From Aphis gossypii (taxonomy: Eukaryota; Arthropoda; Insecta; Hemiptera; Aphididae): 64,000 nucleotides of DNA. Shown here in pieces: positions 14,640 through 26,961 of the stretch. Every line of letters begins with the position of its first letter. Position 1 is the first letter of the stretch. The notes under the pieces were generated by a model that was not told the DNA's origin, did no database searches, and worked only from the letters and a program-made list of their open reading frames with translations. The stretch lies in contig NC_065533.1 of assembly GCF_020184175.1 (NCBI RefSeq), positions 56,830,351 to 56,894,350 on the forward strand. The letters run 5' to 3'. The position numbers and the translations under genes are program-made.

Positions 14640-15500
14640 ATAATGTGCGGTACTTATCTGTGGGGTGTAAATGCTAATTTAAGCCTCAGCAGCCGCCCGG
14701 GGATGAGAATAAACAACGCGCCCGCCCCCGCCGCGGGGTGGATCCGCGCGCGCACGGTCGGGGGGGTGCAATAGCGTCTAGGAAGGCGACCGGTGTAGTT
14801 ACGGCATACGCGTTATATATGCGTGTGGGTACACACTCGCGACTAGTCGTCGTCGTCGTCGTATGCGGGTGGGTAGAGTCGGACTGGCAGCACACACGAG
14901 CAGACGGAGCGGGTAATGCGACGCGGCAAGTGTACCGTGCGACCGAATTACCTTGACTAAATGTAATCTCGAGAGCAATACGCGTTTGCGCATGTACGCG
15001 AGTCACAATATTTGGCCACGCGATTTCACGTGAACGTGTGTGTGCCGGTAAGGGTGGACGAGTGCGGGTGGCGAGTGGGTACGAGTGTGTGAGATTCGCG
15101 CGCAAACTGCGGTCGTATATTTACGTAACGCCGTCGACGCTGCTTATGTGCCGACGCCACCTTATATTATTTCGTTCGTACGTATATCGTACCTATATAT
15201 ATGCGAGCACACTGCACTCACGTGCTGGTATAGTCGATCTCACCGTAGCCCGCCACCCGTCGTCTGACACAGCGCCGCCGCCGTCGTGCACTGAGACGTT
15301 AAATAATTATTCAATTCGTTTTCCGGAATAAACAAACGGCCCCCTTTCCCCCAATCAACTCCCGACCCGCCTTCACTACACCCATCATCCACAACGACCC
15401 GGAATGCCTCTACAACGCACGGTGTAAGAACGTGGTGGACATACTGTGCATACACTCTATTTATGTATAGTGCGTACACAAGGTGTAGCTCGCCAATCTC
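14640..15500. promoter_or_regulatory. CpG-rich island, candidate promoter and 5' exon
   Basis: Base composition switches abruptly from AT-rich to strongly GC- and CpG-rich (CCCCCGCCGCGGGGTGGATC, GCGCGCGCACGG, a (CGT)5 run at 14846-14862, CCGCCGCCGTCGTG). In AT-rich insect genomes such islands usually mark a transcription start and 5' UTR. No convincing coding exon is visible: the open frames on both strands (14686-15105 minus, 15038-15331 plus) have low-complexity R/P/T/V composition as expected from GC-rich DNA. Possible donors (for example GGTAAGGG at 15047) exist, but strand and start site cannot be fixed by eye. Confidence 0.6.
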
Positions 15501-16119
15501 CATTTTTTTTTTTCATTTAATAACGCATCTGTTCGAAATACGATTTTTATGCTCGAAATTCGAGTTTTCGACTCCAACGAGTGTATCGTGACGATGTCAC
15601 TGCCTGTTTCTTCAAACGAGAACGTCGTCCCGCCCCATTTATTATTGTAAATTATTTAGTGAACATTCATATAAGTAGCTTTTTAGTTTTTAAAACGTTT
15701 ATGCTGAGGATACGATTCCTTAAAAACGGTTATACAAAATTATCGAAATGTATTAGGTATGTACTATAGAATATTATAGTAAATTTATTATACTTGGTCA
15801 CTCGGGCCATTTTGACAAATTATATAAATGTTGATAAAAATATTGTCACTACGGCGCTAGCCATATAGGTAATATGATATTCTCCAAACCCATTATCATG
15901 AATTTATTATTTTTAGAACACAAAAATTAAAAACTCAAAAATTACTCTACCGTCGATTTTATGTCGACAATTTGGAAAAATAATTCACTAAATAAATTAC
16001 AACCGAACGGGAATGGTACGAAAAATATCTCAAAAATTTAATATTATGAATAATACTGATTGAATCAGATTTTCAATGAATGCATTTTTGAAGCAAAAAT
16101 GGAGAATGGAGATACAACA

Positions 16120-16138
16120 CTAGTTGAATCACCCTGTA
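16120..16138 (-). repeat. orphan transposon terminus (TATACAGGGTGATTC type)
   Basis: On the minus strand the end reads TACAGGGTGATTCAAC, the same type of terminus as the 27.2-28.0 kb fold-back element. No matching second end was found upstream, so this is at best a truncated copy. Confidence 0.3.
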
Positions 16139-16139
16139 T

Positions 16140-16500
16140 ATCGTATATGAGTGCAAATGCGAGACGCGTGAGAGTTTGTGATTGTGAGTAAACGGCATTC
16201 GACGGAACGGAATAATAAAATTTATCCATTTGGTTTATTACTCGTTACCGCGACGACGACGTGCGACGTGATACACGTGGTAACGACCGGAATTAACCAT
16301 ACGTCATAATATGTGTTATTGTTATCTGCGAATTCGGTCTGTGCATGATACTCTTGTGTAACGTATGCGCAAACGTTTATAACATCAATTATTTTTATGA
16401 ATCTCATTATTATTTTACTCAAATTAGATATAAATGCGTCGAATCGTCACCGCAAGTCCGGCCACGAGACGATTTCATAATTATTCATACTGCATTTATT
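16140..16500. promoter_or_regulatory. secondary CpG-enriched patch
   Basis: Contains GCGAGACGCGTGAG, CGACGGAACGG, CCGCGACGACGACGTGCGAC and CCGGCCACGAGACG in otherwise AT-rich DNA, close to the main island. It could be part of the same promoter region or an alternative start. No coding sequence is recognised. Confidence 0.3.
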
Positions 16501-16682
16501 TATTATTTAAAGTCGCATAACATAGCGTTGCACAGTATCAAACATACGTATTGATTTCGTTTAGAAATTTGTATTTTTACACTTTTCGTTGCAAACTAAT
16601 TTGATTCCTTTCTGCGACAAAGTTTAAAATCATATTATTATATATTATTATTAGTTATAATTGATTATTGGTGACCAATAAT

Positions 16683-17181
16683 CAGTGTTGGGGAGTAACT
16701 CAACTTAAGTTACAAGTTACTATAACGAATTTACTTTTTAAGTAATTTGATGATAATTTAATTACATTTTATTTAAATTTATTTATATGTGATTTGATTT
16801 GAGTTACTTTTGTGTAGTAACTATTACTTAATTACTCGTTACTTTATTTTGTTTTATATATGCACTAAAAATCGATCTAAAATTAGTGACTGTAATTTAA
16901 ACTATGCACTTTTGTTTAAAATAAATTTGAAAAATAAATATTTATATTAAATGTGTAACAAAATGAGTATTTGTTTAAATAATTTTATATTGTTGATTTG
17001 GCTCCAGTGATATTTTTGAAAAAAAGGAACTTTTATTGTAATTGAGTTACATTTTAAACTCAAAAGAAATGTAACTTGACCAAATAAAAAAAAAGGAACT
17101 TAAAAATAATTTAGTTAAAATGTTGATAAGGAGTTAGTAGTATAATTTAATTATCAAAAAACAGTCATTCCTCCAACACTG
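16683..17181. mobile_element. hAT-type MITE, 499 bp, with 8-bp target duplication
   Basis: The element begins CAGTGTTGGGGAGTAACT and ends with the reverse complement of CAGTGTTGGAGGAATGACT. It is flanked by CCAATAAT (16675-16682) and CAAATAAT (17182-17189), an 8-bp target duplication with one mismatch. The ends fit the hAT terminal consensus, and 8 bp is the hAT duplication length. The inside is AT-rich with repeated GTTAC/GTAAC words and no coding potential, so it is a non-autonomous copy that would need a transposase from elsewhere. Confidence 0.88.
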
Positions 17182-17189
17182 CAAATAAT

Positions 17190-20000
17190 ATCGTAATAAT
17201 TAATACACCCATCACTCAAATAATCATAGACGTGACAATATATACCTTCCAAGTGGATATTAAATTATATATCGTTTTAATATCAAAGTTAATTATTAAT
17301 TACATAAAATCTATTCATTTTTTTTCAATATTAAAATGAATTACATTTTATTGTTTTTTATACCATAACACACCAATAATAATATTTAAACATAATATTA
17401 TCATCATACTATTTTACTACCTATTCCCGTTCAACTCGCATTTCTGTTATTATATATTATTTTATATTGGATTTCCACGGAAATCGTATAATAACATGTA
17501 CCCATATTTACCTACTTAGTACTTACTTATCTGATTAAAGTGAGTTGTGTGAGATTCCATAATACACGGACTGACGGACTTAGATGGAATTTAGTTTAAT
17601 TGGGAAACGAATGAATACTGTTGGTCAGTACGGATTCAATTAGTACCCGTCATACCGTCATACCCGTATGTAATTATACGAGTATTGTACCTACATACTT
17701 TATAGTGTACATATAAATATTTTGCTAGTGTAAGTATGGAGATAATAACGGAATTATTCTATATAGATCGAACAATTGTTCCTCAGAACAGGAATATTTG
17801 GAATATTGTTTGGATAGTGCTCTTCATATTTTGATACGTATAGTCACACCCCCCACATAGAATGTCGGGCCAATTATTTTTGCGGACTCTATATACATAT
17901 TTCAATAATAAATGTACCATAAATTGTTCTATTTCAAGAAATTTAGGCATTTTAGAATAATAATATCTTTTATAATACAATACTATTTTAATAATTTAAA
18001 TCTGAATTCGAAAAAATTAGTATATAATATAAAGTAAATTCCACAATATCGATTGAAATATCTAACCTTATTAATATAAATTAATCTAATCATTCTAATC
18101 GAAAATGATTACAACTCATTATAAACAATACGAGTGTCCCGTAAACGACAATTTTTTGGTAATCAATGATTTACCTGCTGAGTAAAATACTATTTGGCAT
18201 AAAATAAATGTATAACTATATAATTTCAAATATTACAAATTAATTTCAAAGGACCACTGATCTCTAGGTTTAACCTGCCTTCCCTCTTTTGGAGGCCCTG
18301 TTAACATCTCGTATATCGTATATGGATTACCCGATATCGAAAAGCCAATCATCAAAGGGCATACTGACAATATTATTATTATAATATAATACTATAGTAA
18401 CGAAATATAATCAAACAATAATCTGAATTCTGAATATAAATGGAGATTGGGTAACCTGAACCAAAAAATAAATAAATACATAAAAACAGTACACATAATA
18501 TGGGTAGAAGATATACGACATTATCATAAACCACTTGGGTCTTGTTTTGCATAGACTACTCGTATTATTATTATTATTGTTATACATTATTTACTATGTT
18601 TCGAAACATATGCATCGTGTATGTACATGGTTCTTATCAAAACATACCGTCATAACTTTATACAGTTCCGTAATAAACTCCGGATAATGTTTGATGATAC
18701 GTTCATCAAAAAAATAATATCTTATAACATATTAGTATACATAGAATATTGTAATACTGTATAAATAGGATGATTTGTTTAGCCAACCTCTTCTAACCCG
18801 CATTCTAACCTTAAATAATAAATAATATATTAAAATTTAGCAAAAATAACTTTAAATTTTTAAGCATACCTACTAAAAAATACCATATTTTCAATTACTA
18901 TTAGATCTCATATAGCCTTAAACAATGCCATGTGTCGATACCTAACTGTTTTTATTTTTAAATCATAATTACTATTTTTTTAAATAGTAATTATAATAGT
19001 AAACTATTAACTTGTATCTACTAAGGATAATATTTTTCAAAAATATTTTTATATTATTTGAAATATAAAATGTATAGGTACATATGAGTATAATTATAGG
19101 TATTTAATTTAGTACTTACTATAGCCAAATATGTTTTATAAATTAGTAAACAATTTAACTATATTAATATTTATTAGATAGTAAATACCTACTAAAAATT
19201 CAAAATTATTAAGTCTCTATACCTTTAATATCTCGGATTATATAAAGCTTAAATAATATATGTATACGTCATATTATAATAGCTTATAAAACACCAATTA
19301 AAATTAAAATGTATGTATGTGTTAATAATTTTTGAAAAATAAATCGTCGATTACCTATTAGATACATAAAATATATATTTTAAAATATTATGGTCTCTCA
19401 AACTGAATGCAATTTTCAATACACCAAATTCAAAATTTATTACGAAAAAATTACCCGATGAATGTGTAATTATTATATTCAGATATAAAAGTTAGATTTT
19501 AATCTAACCCACAGTGGATACGAACCAAAACGTATAAATATTATATTTGGATACATACTAACATTTATGAAATGTTTTAATATTATAAGAATACGATTAT
19601 TTGAAAAATTGATAATTAAGTATTTCACGAATCAATATTGCGACGTGTTCTATACTATTTTCTCTTCTTAATATTATCAGATAAAAATTATATTTCAGAA
19701 AATAATTTTCTATAAACAAAAATTGTTGAGTCATCGTCATTTAAATATATTAAATAATTTAGACTATGGGATCGCTTTGAAACCTCAGTTTCTTTGAACT
19801 ATAAATTTATAATTTAAAATGTGTTAATTATATTCTATTAATAATGATAGTTGTTTTTAAAATAATATGGTTGACAATATTTGCATAAATGATTTTTAAA
19901 TAAATATTTTTTTTTTCATTTTAAAAAATAGTTAATACTTTAATAGGTGCTTATTCGTTTTTAACAAGTTATTTATAAGTTGTTGTACAATTCTACCATA
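17190..20000. other. AT-rich noncoding DNA
   Basis: No gene seen. GC-richer patches at about 17560-17660 and 18240-18360 show no coding frame. One AT hairpin is listed separately. Confidence 0.6.
18965..18994. repeat. 13-bp perfect hairpin with 4-nt loop
   Basis: ATAATTACTATTT (18965-18977) and AAATAGTAATTAT (18982-18994) are perfect inverted copies around TTTT. The arms are almost entirely A/T, so a chance or cruciform origin is as likely as a function. Confidence 0.6.
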
Positions 20001-20001
20001 A

Positions 20002-20376
20002 TATTATAATACTGGTGATTTTACAATTTTGCCTAAAATTACCAACTCCTTTCAAAATCGAATTAGTACTAGTAATATTAGTGAACAGAAATCCACGTAT
20101 GTATTGACTTTGATGTTGTGGAATATGCTCCAAGGGGGATTAATACCAAAAATAATAAATATTCTTTACAAAGGTAAAATGTTTTTATACAAAAATGAAC
20201 TGAAAAAGTAATACTCCAACCAGGTCTGGACCAATATTTCTTCTGTGAAACACAAAATAGTAGCTAAACCTAAGATACACGAAAACTAAATTGACTTTTC
20301 AATAAATCAAAATCGAAATGCATGTATCGATATATTAAAGAAACCCGGACATGTATTAGTAACCATTGGATATTAA
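20002..20376 (+). pseudogene. unrecognised coding relic, one frame with two stops
   Basis: A single plus-strand frame runs 124 codons with only two internal stops (20209-20211 and 20287-20289), where at this base composition roughly one stop per dozen codons would be expected. It includes YYNTGDFTILPKITN, YVLTLMLWNMLQGGLIPK, SNQVWTNISSVKHKIVAKPK and IDILKKPGHVLVTIGY. No start codon or splice sites fix the ends. I do not recognise the family; a decayed transposon or virus-like gene, or an old duplicated host gene, is possible. What is seen is the biased frame only. Confidence 0.4.
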
Positions 20377-20379
20377 ACC

Positions 20380-21797
20380 TTTGTGCTATCCGCTTGTATA
20401 ATATCCTTTAACCTTGTTTATACAATCTATATACATGTTTCTGTACTTAAGTTACTATCACAAATAATTTTTATTTTCGTGTAGTTCATTGGATAATAAT
20501 ATATTTAAGTACATATAAAATCGAATGTGTCTAATGAGTGTTATAATATTCTATTATATTTTGCTTATTAAAAATAAATTTAATTGCCTCTAGTACCGTA
20601 TTAAACAAAATGTGTATTGAATTTAAAATGTATTTTTTATTTTTTACTAACTTCATATTACAGAATATTAAAAAAAACAATTTTGTATAAAAATTCAATT
20701 TTTATATAATTTAAAAAGTATAAAAGTGTAATAATAGAATATATTTTATTATTTACCAAGTTTTATTATTATTTATTATAATAATAGTTATATTTAATTT
20801 TTTCCGGTACCTATTCCTATTCTAAAGAAGTAATACATGACAATCATTAAAAATATATATATTGTTCTTTATTACATTCCACGTGCTCTAAAAATCAAAA
20901 AGTCAAGTTCTAGTATTAATTATCTTAAAAACAAATATATTTAATGAAACAAAATTGCATTTTATTTTATTTTATTTCATCTGAACTCTTATAAGTGCTC
21001 TTTAGCTCTTTAACAACAACATTTTTTTTATACATATTGTTAAAATGGAATTTATTAGTGTTTAAATAATGAGTTCTAATTTTTTTTTTATGTTTTTAAC
21101 ATATACAATGAAATAAAAATGAACGAAATTGTCCATGCAAGACATCTAAGTATGAATAAAATAATATTATTTTAAACATTGTATTTTTTTATAATACGGC
21201 TTTAATTTTTAAAAATGTTAAATGTTTGAGTTTAGTGATATTATGGTTTAAAACAGTTTTCAGTTAAAATACATTTTATTAGAATTAAAGAATAATAGTT
21301 ATTTAGCTTATTAGATTCAAACATTACTTAAATATTTATAAATTATAAAACAATTATATTCTTATAATAATATGTCCCAAGTATAAGATTTTTAAAACTA
21401 AATATTATAAAATATACGATTTTTGAAATAAAAAATGCATAATATATTTGCGATATTTGTTTGATAATTTATTTCACTAATTTGTCAACAATTTTAAATT
21501 CCACCAACATTTATATTTCTTAAAAAAAAAAAACAAGCAATAAAGGTTATTGTCTGGCCGAGTTTTCGATAAAATAATTGTATCTAATGTTTTTTCTACT
21601 TAAATAAATGATACCTTTCTATATATATAACTGGTATGTTGTCCTGAGATAATATACAAATTGAGAAGAGAAAGTACAAGGGCGAAAAGCACTTAAGTAT
21701 GAATTGTAAATATTTAAAATTAATAACTTGACACATATTTAACATACAAATTGTTTCTAATGGCAGCCCAATATCAACCAACGGTTATTAAACTAAA
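20380..21797. other. AT-rich noncoding DNA
   Basis: No gene or clear repeat seen. The minus-strand frame at 21596-21781 has no coding-like composition. Confidence 0.6.
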
Positions 21798-21805
21798 CAT
21801 ATTAC

Positions 21806-21922
21806 CTGCGACGACCGTCTTTGTGTCCCTACTTGGCTCCTAATTTATTCTGACTATTAAAATATACATTACATGGACAAAAACTGCTTAAGTCTGCTAA
21901 AATTTAAGCCCGTTGGTCGCTA
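21806..21922. mobile_element. 117-bp hAT-like MITE with perfect 8-bp target duplication
   Basis: CATATTAC occurs at 21798-21805 and again at 21923-21930, exactly bracketing a segment that begins CTGCGACGACCG. The segment's other end reads TAGCGACCAACGG on the opposite strand. The shared GCGAC core near both ends and the 8-bp duplication fit a miniature hAT element. The interior (TTTGTGTCCCTACTTGGCTCC and AGCAGACTTAAGC on the minus strand) is markedly less AT-rich than its surroundings. There is no room for coding sequence. Confidence 0.75.
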
Positions 21923-22463
21923 CATATTACATGTTAGTTTGCGTTTGTTTATATATATATTTAGTGAAACATACACAAGAGAACAAAAAACAAACACTCA
22001 AACAAAAATAATAATGATATTATAATAAATTAGATTATAATTTTAAATTACTTTAATACTTAGGATAACAAATTGTTCATATTGCTATGCAACGTAAATG
22101 ACGTTTCATGTTAAATAAAAACTGTTTATATGTATACCTACTTATCCCTATACTACCCCTACTAACCCTTATAAGCATTTTACTTGTATACTTGTAGTGA
22201 ATTGCTATATGGTTACCTATTCGTGCGTAATAGTTTCGATTTTTAAGAAGTTTAACGATAAGATATTCTAAAAGACCATCTGAAAGAAATATTAAGAAAT
22301 CTTGAAATATTTTTTTTCAATTTTCGGTTCAAAGAAATAATTTACAAGTGTTCCAATTCTCGTTGCACCACTCAAGATTATTACAAGATGTTACCGATGG
22401 TAGTTATACTATTATTCCTAAAATCATTGTAGGTCTACACATTTTTTTTAGTGGTAATATTAT

Positions 22464-22591
<128 letters not shown>

Positions 22592-22807
22592 ATATTCCAT
22601 TCATAGTTTTATGAAAAAAAAAAATCGTTGGAAAAAATAAATTTAATTTAAACGAAAAAAAAAGTATTTTAGCGTAGAATACACGGGTGAAGTGAGCACC
22701 GTTGAAGCAAACAAAACTAAACAAATATTTTTCTGCGAGCAGTGACGGCCGATGAAATATGAAAACGCGTTTTGACAGCCCGATTTAACCTTTATTGTTA
22801 TACTTAC

Positions 22808-22857
22808 CGATCTTCTGTCGATGTCCGTGGACGACAGAATACTTCGCTAACTATGGT
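22808..22857 (-). other. possible small exon with consensus splice donor
   Basis: On the minus strand a 50-nt open segment (TIVSEVFCRPRTSTED in one frame) lies between ATCAG and a consensus donor CG|GTAAGTAT. The segment is less AT-rich than its neighbours. No adjoining exon was identified, and it could belong to a noncoding transcript. Confidence 0.25.
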
Positions 22858-23244
22858 CTGATAGTGATATTAAAACATGATTCGTGTCACCTAACATACA
22901 TTAAACCGTCTAAATATTTATTTACAACAAGAGCTTCATGTCAATTGGTACAACAATGATATGACAACAAAAAGACTAAAATGAAAAAATAACTATGCTC
23001 GATTTCTTCAGGGTTCACATTGTAACACATGAATGTGAAATTTTTTATGATTTTCTGTTTTTACTTAAGAATGAAAATTATATAATGTATAGTGAAAAAC
23101 TTGAGAGTTTCCTCTGCAGAATATTGGGTATTTAGTTAACTTGTTGTAGAGAAGGCCACTGTAACGGATATTATGTTAAATTTTAATTCGATGAAAAACA
23201 ATTATATTGGAAAAATGATTCGAGTGGAGGATACTGAATACATA

Positions 23245-23271
23245 AGCATCTATTTCTAAGGTTAATTTATG
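23245..23271 (+). repeat. first copy of an exact 27-bp duplicate
   Basis: The 27-mer starting AGCATCTATTTCTAAGG is identical to 24946-24972. The preceding ~100 bp of both copies look loosely related (shared TTAAATTTTAA and AAAAATGATTC), so a longer, diverged dispersed repeat is likely. Confidence 0.6.
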
Positions 23272-24090
23272 ATATTTTATTATTATTATCATCATTTAAT
23301 TAAATGTATTACTAGTTACATTACATTTTCTCGGTAAACTCAATTCATCAACGCTAACCTCAAGACAGGAGCATACAATCTGACTTGATAAAATCATTAA
23401 AATTAATATACTTAATAAAAATCAGTAAATGTAAAATTATTTGAATTAAAATCTTAGACATAAATCTCATTTTTGAAAAACTATTTTATTCTTTAATAAA
23501 ACTGTATTAAATGTAATAATAAAATACGTTATAATCATGTGGGTAAATGCGTGTTTTAAATAGTATTGGATTTTAAAAATGAAACTATATTTTGTATAAA
23601 TAAAATAATATAAATTAAGATTATTCTTATTTAATCTTTCTGATTTTCAAACACAACATTTATTGATCACGATTATGTATATTTATTATAAATCACATGA
23701 GAATTATAGAAACAAAATTATAAGATATTTGAATTACTTATACATGTGACCAAACTATGCTTTTATTTATATTTTAATTTTTAATGTATCAACCATATAA
23801 ATAGTCTCGGTAGAGTAATTTATACTTTCATTTTATTTTAAGAAGTATACTTAAACATTGACGCACACATATAGCTAACCTTGTTAGCTAATAAGTTATA
23901 TTAGGTTGTATTTTACTGATAAAACATAATCACATTTAAATTTAAAAAGTATAATTAATTATATTATTATTATTGCTTAAAATATTGTTAAATGTGGTTT
24001 TAAATGAAAAAAAATTACAGTGAAATAAACGTATTGTCTGCTTCGTCTGAAATATGAGTTGTAAAGTTTTTTATTAGTATATTAATTTGA

Positions 24091-24274
24091 TTATCGGTCG
24101 TTTATATCTTCATCGAGAACTTCACATAATGAAACATCTACAATTAGAAGTCACTTTCGACGATTTTGATGTAATAGAACCTTTGTTCTTTGGTTCTAAA
24201 TAGTTTACAAATTGCTTTAACATTTCAAATGTAGACGAGAGTATATCGCCGAGTTCATATTGACTAGAGTGCTT
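24091..24274 (-). pseudogene. unrecognised coding relic with a frameshift
   Basis: On the minus strand a frame reads KHSSQYELGDILSSTFEM, then LKQFVNYLEPKNKGSITS and KSSKVTSN. It then stops, but the reading continues in another frame as VDVSLCEVLDEDINDR to TAA at 24091-24093. Coding-like composition on both sides of one shift suggests a pseudogene or a repetitive gene fragment. A possible acceptor (CACTCTAG) precedes it. The family was not recognised. Confidence 0.35.
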
Positions 24275-26750
24275 TTATGACTAACTACAATTTATTCCAG
24301 TCGCTTATAATAATTGTGCATTTGTTAAATGTATTCGATGTGAAAAAATAATTACAGTTTTTCAGCGATAAAGTTTAACTTCAGTATTGTAATAATATAC
24401 AAAGCTACCTAGACTAGAAAATGATATACACATAAAATTTCGTATATATTAAAATAATATAATAAAAATAAGAGTATGTTTATTGTTAAAATATATTTAG
24501 ATTATACCTATTAGGTAATATATTTTAGGTTATTTTAGATAGTATTGGATGTGTAATAGCTCAATAAGGTAGTCTTGGACCTAGTTTAAAAAATTTCAAT
24601 CAACCAGCCAACCTATTTCTTCTGCAAAATTATGCAACCATATACCATTTAAATTATCAATGTATTTTATAACTATATTACGAACGCATTTATGCATTTT
24701 TTGGAAACTATGTTTGAAATTTATTTTTAATATAATATTTAAATAAATTTAACTAAAAAACATGGTTGTTGAAGAAAAACCGAAAAAGTCACTGCGGTAC
24801 TTCCAACACCCTATTGTAATAGATATTGTAAATTGTAACTCGTTAACTCGTCATCGTTCTGTTCAATGTTATGAAGTATTAAATTTTAAACAAATAATTA
24901 CTTACGAAAAATGATTCAAAGAGAAAAAAAATAATATATAATATCAGCATCTATTTCTAAGGTTAATTTATGCCATACTAATATTAATACTAATGATTCA
25001 TTTTTATATTAGTTAATATTATGATATCGAGTACATCACTTGAACGCGAAAAACATTGATAATTCATTTAGAGAAAACAAGGAAAGTAAGCTGTTCAGAT
25101 AAAGCTTTCGTATACTTATAGAATAGTTTTGGCCTTCAGTTAAGCGTTCCACTAAAGTATTTTAATAAAACCTAAACGATTAAACGAGAGATTTATGGCA
25201 AGATAATATTACACGTATCATTGATGAATATTTCACAGATTTAATAAGAAACGCACTTCTCGTGTAATATGCCAGTTTTCCTAACAAAACAACAGAATAT
25301 ATCGAATTTCATAATAGGTATTTATATTTGTGCCCCAAGTTCTACATTTAATGGCACTCTGGTATGAATAAAAAAAAAATATATATTTTTTTTTTTTGTA
25401 TTAATAATAATTTTAAACAATGTTTGTTGTTGCATATTGCGGTAACAAATAAAACCATAAAGACTTTATAACACAATAATTGCAGCACAATTAATAATAA
25501 CCATCGTATTAATAACAATTCAACGAATAAAAGGTCCAACGGTCGTAACCCTCACTTTGGTCGAAAATAAGGTTTAAACAAAATACTGAATGTCATATAA
25601 TTTTCTTGTGTTTTAACCCGGTAGGTACCTATATCGTAATCCATAGTTTAAAATGTTTAAATGCTCGATTTTATCATCAGTTTTTATATTTATTTATATT
25701 TTTCCATTGTTTGAACGTTAAAAGAAGCCAACTATGTGACAAAATATGATAGAACACACGTTGACATTTTATGCCAAGAGTTGTTATTCTTATAATATAA
25801 TAATTTGCATCCTGCGAAACGCTTTTTTAATATTGACATTTTTTATATGCATATATATATATATATTTATTGCTTCTTAGTACAACAAATAAATGATGGT
25901 AGGTAAAGATAAATCGGAAAAATAAAATTACGGTTTTTGGTAGGGATCCCCGCGTAAATTATCTTGATTGTATTTCTTCCCAGTACATTTTATTTACTTT
26001 ATTTAAATAGAAAATAGATAATATTACGTATAATCCGTATATACGCTGTGCAGGTTGTCTTAACGAGGAAAAAAAATATTTTTGAATTTATTTACAATGG
26101 TCCGTATTTTGTTATTGTTTTATTCCCATGCACATATTATAAATACATAGTATAAATATTTAATGGAAATTACTAATCCGTTTTTTAAAATATTTACATA
26201 AATTAGGCAAATGAATTTGAAATCTTGGGTTATTAGTTTTTTAAGAAATTCAAAGACAAAAATAACATTTTTTTAATATCAATGTAGGTAAACCAAAAAG
26301 ATAAAAATATAATATTATAAGCTTATAATATTGTGGTTTTTATAAAGTAAAAAATATGTCTAAAAATATTAATTCAAAATACAGTTGTTTTAAGAAATAT
26401 TTTGTGATGAGTGTAGTTCTATAAAGTGTTTTAGCAAAATATTTTATAGTAAATTAATTAATTTAAAAATAACAATAATTAACTAAGTTTATTAAATATA
26501 ATATATTGTCTATTATTTTTATTTATTCAAATGTCATTACATTTTTTTTTTTTAACCAAATATTTACAATATAATATGTGAAAAAATACAATAAGCTATA
26601 ATAATATGTACGATTAACAGAGCTTGAAGGCTTAAGTGAAAAAAGTGTCACATATTAAACAGAAATATTTATAACTCTAACTTAGTCACAATTTAGAGAG
26701 GTTTGACAATAATCATTGAAATTTCATTACTATAAATACAAATCAATATA
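24275..26750. other. AT-rich noncoding DNA
   Basis: Isolated short coding-like phrases occur (about 24600-24660 minus, NLNGIWLHNFAEEIGWLVD; 24763-24912 plus, MVVEEKPKKSLRYFQHP), but none has splice or length support. The second 27-bp duplicate lies here. Confidence 0.5.
24946..24972 (+). repeat. second copy of the exact 27-bp duplicate
   Basis: Identical over 27 bp to 23245-23271 and in the same orientation, about 1.7 kb away. The flanks diverge immediately after TTAATTTATG. Confidence 0.6.
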
Positions 26751-26751
26751 C

Positions 26752-26961
26752 TTATGATCTCATATCATGTAATTTATTTTTCAAAAACCCATTGATATTA
26801 TAATATTTTTCCAGTAATGTATTATTAAAGTCAAGATTAGTTCCACTGTGCCAGAATACATTTTGATCAAACGCCATTACCACAAAATGTAAATGTGTTT
26901 CGACGTCTGGCAAATTTCCATCACCTATAACGAAATCTAGACTTCTTATTTTGTTCATCAA
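26752..26961 (-). CDS. possible terminal exon or gene fragment, 69 codons
   Basis: An uninterrupted minus-strand frame reads MNKIRSLDFVIGDGNLPDV, then ETHLHFVVMAFDQNVFWH, SGTNLDFNNTLLEKYYN and INGFLKNKLHDMRS, ending in TAA. The frame stays open upstream to about 27000 (RSELRDQCYL before the methionine), so the methionine need not be the start. AG dinucleotides at about 26980-26985 could be acceptors. The balanced D/G/H/V/W composition is unlike the K/N/I/Y-rich random frames around it. The family was not recognised; it may be an isolated exon or a decayed copy. Confidence 0.35.
   Translation of the reverse strand: MMNKIRSLDFVIGDGNLPDVETHLHFVVMAFDQNVFWHSGTNLDFNNTLLEKYYNINGFLKNKLHDMRS

Noticed and set aside
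14686..15105. 139-codon minus frame in the CpG island
   Set aside because: GC-rich DNA has few stops; composition is low-complexity R/P/T/A and no family or splice support was seen.
15038..15331. 97-codon plus frame in the CpG island
   Set aside because: Same reason; it overlaps other frames on both strands with equal plausibility.
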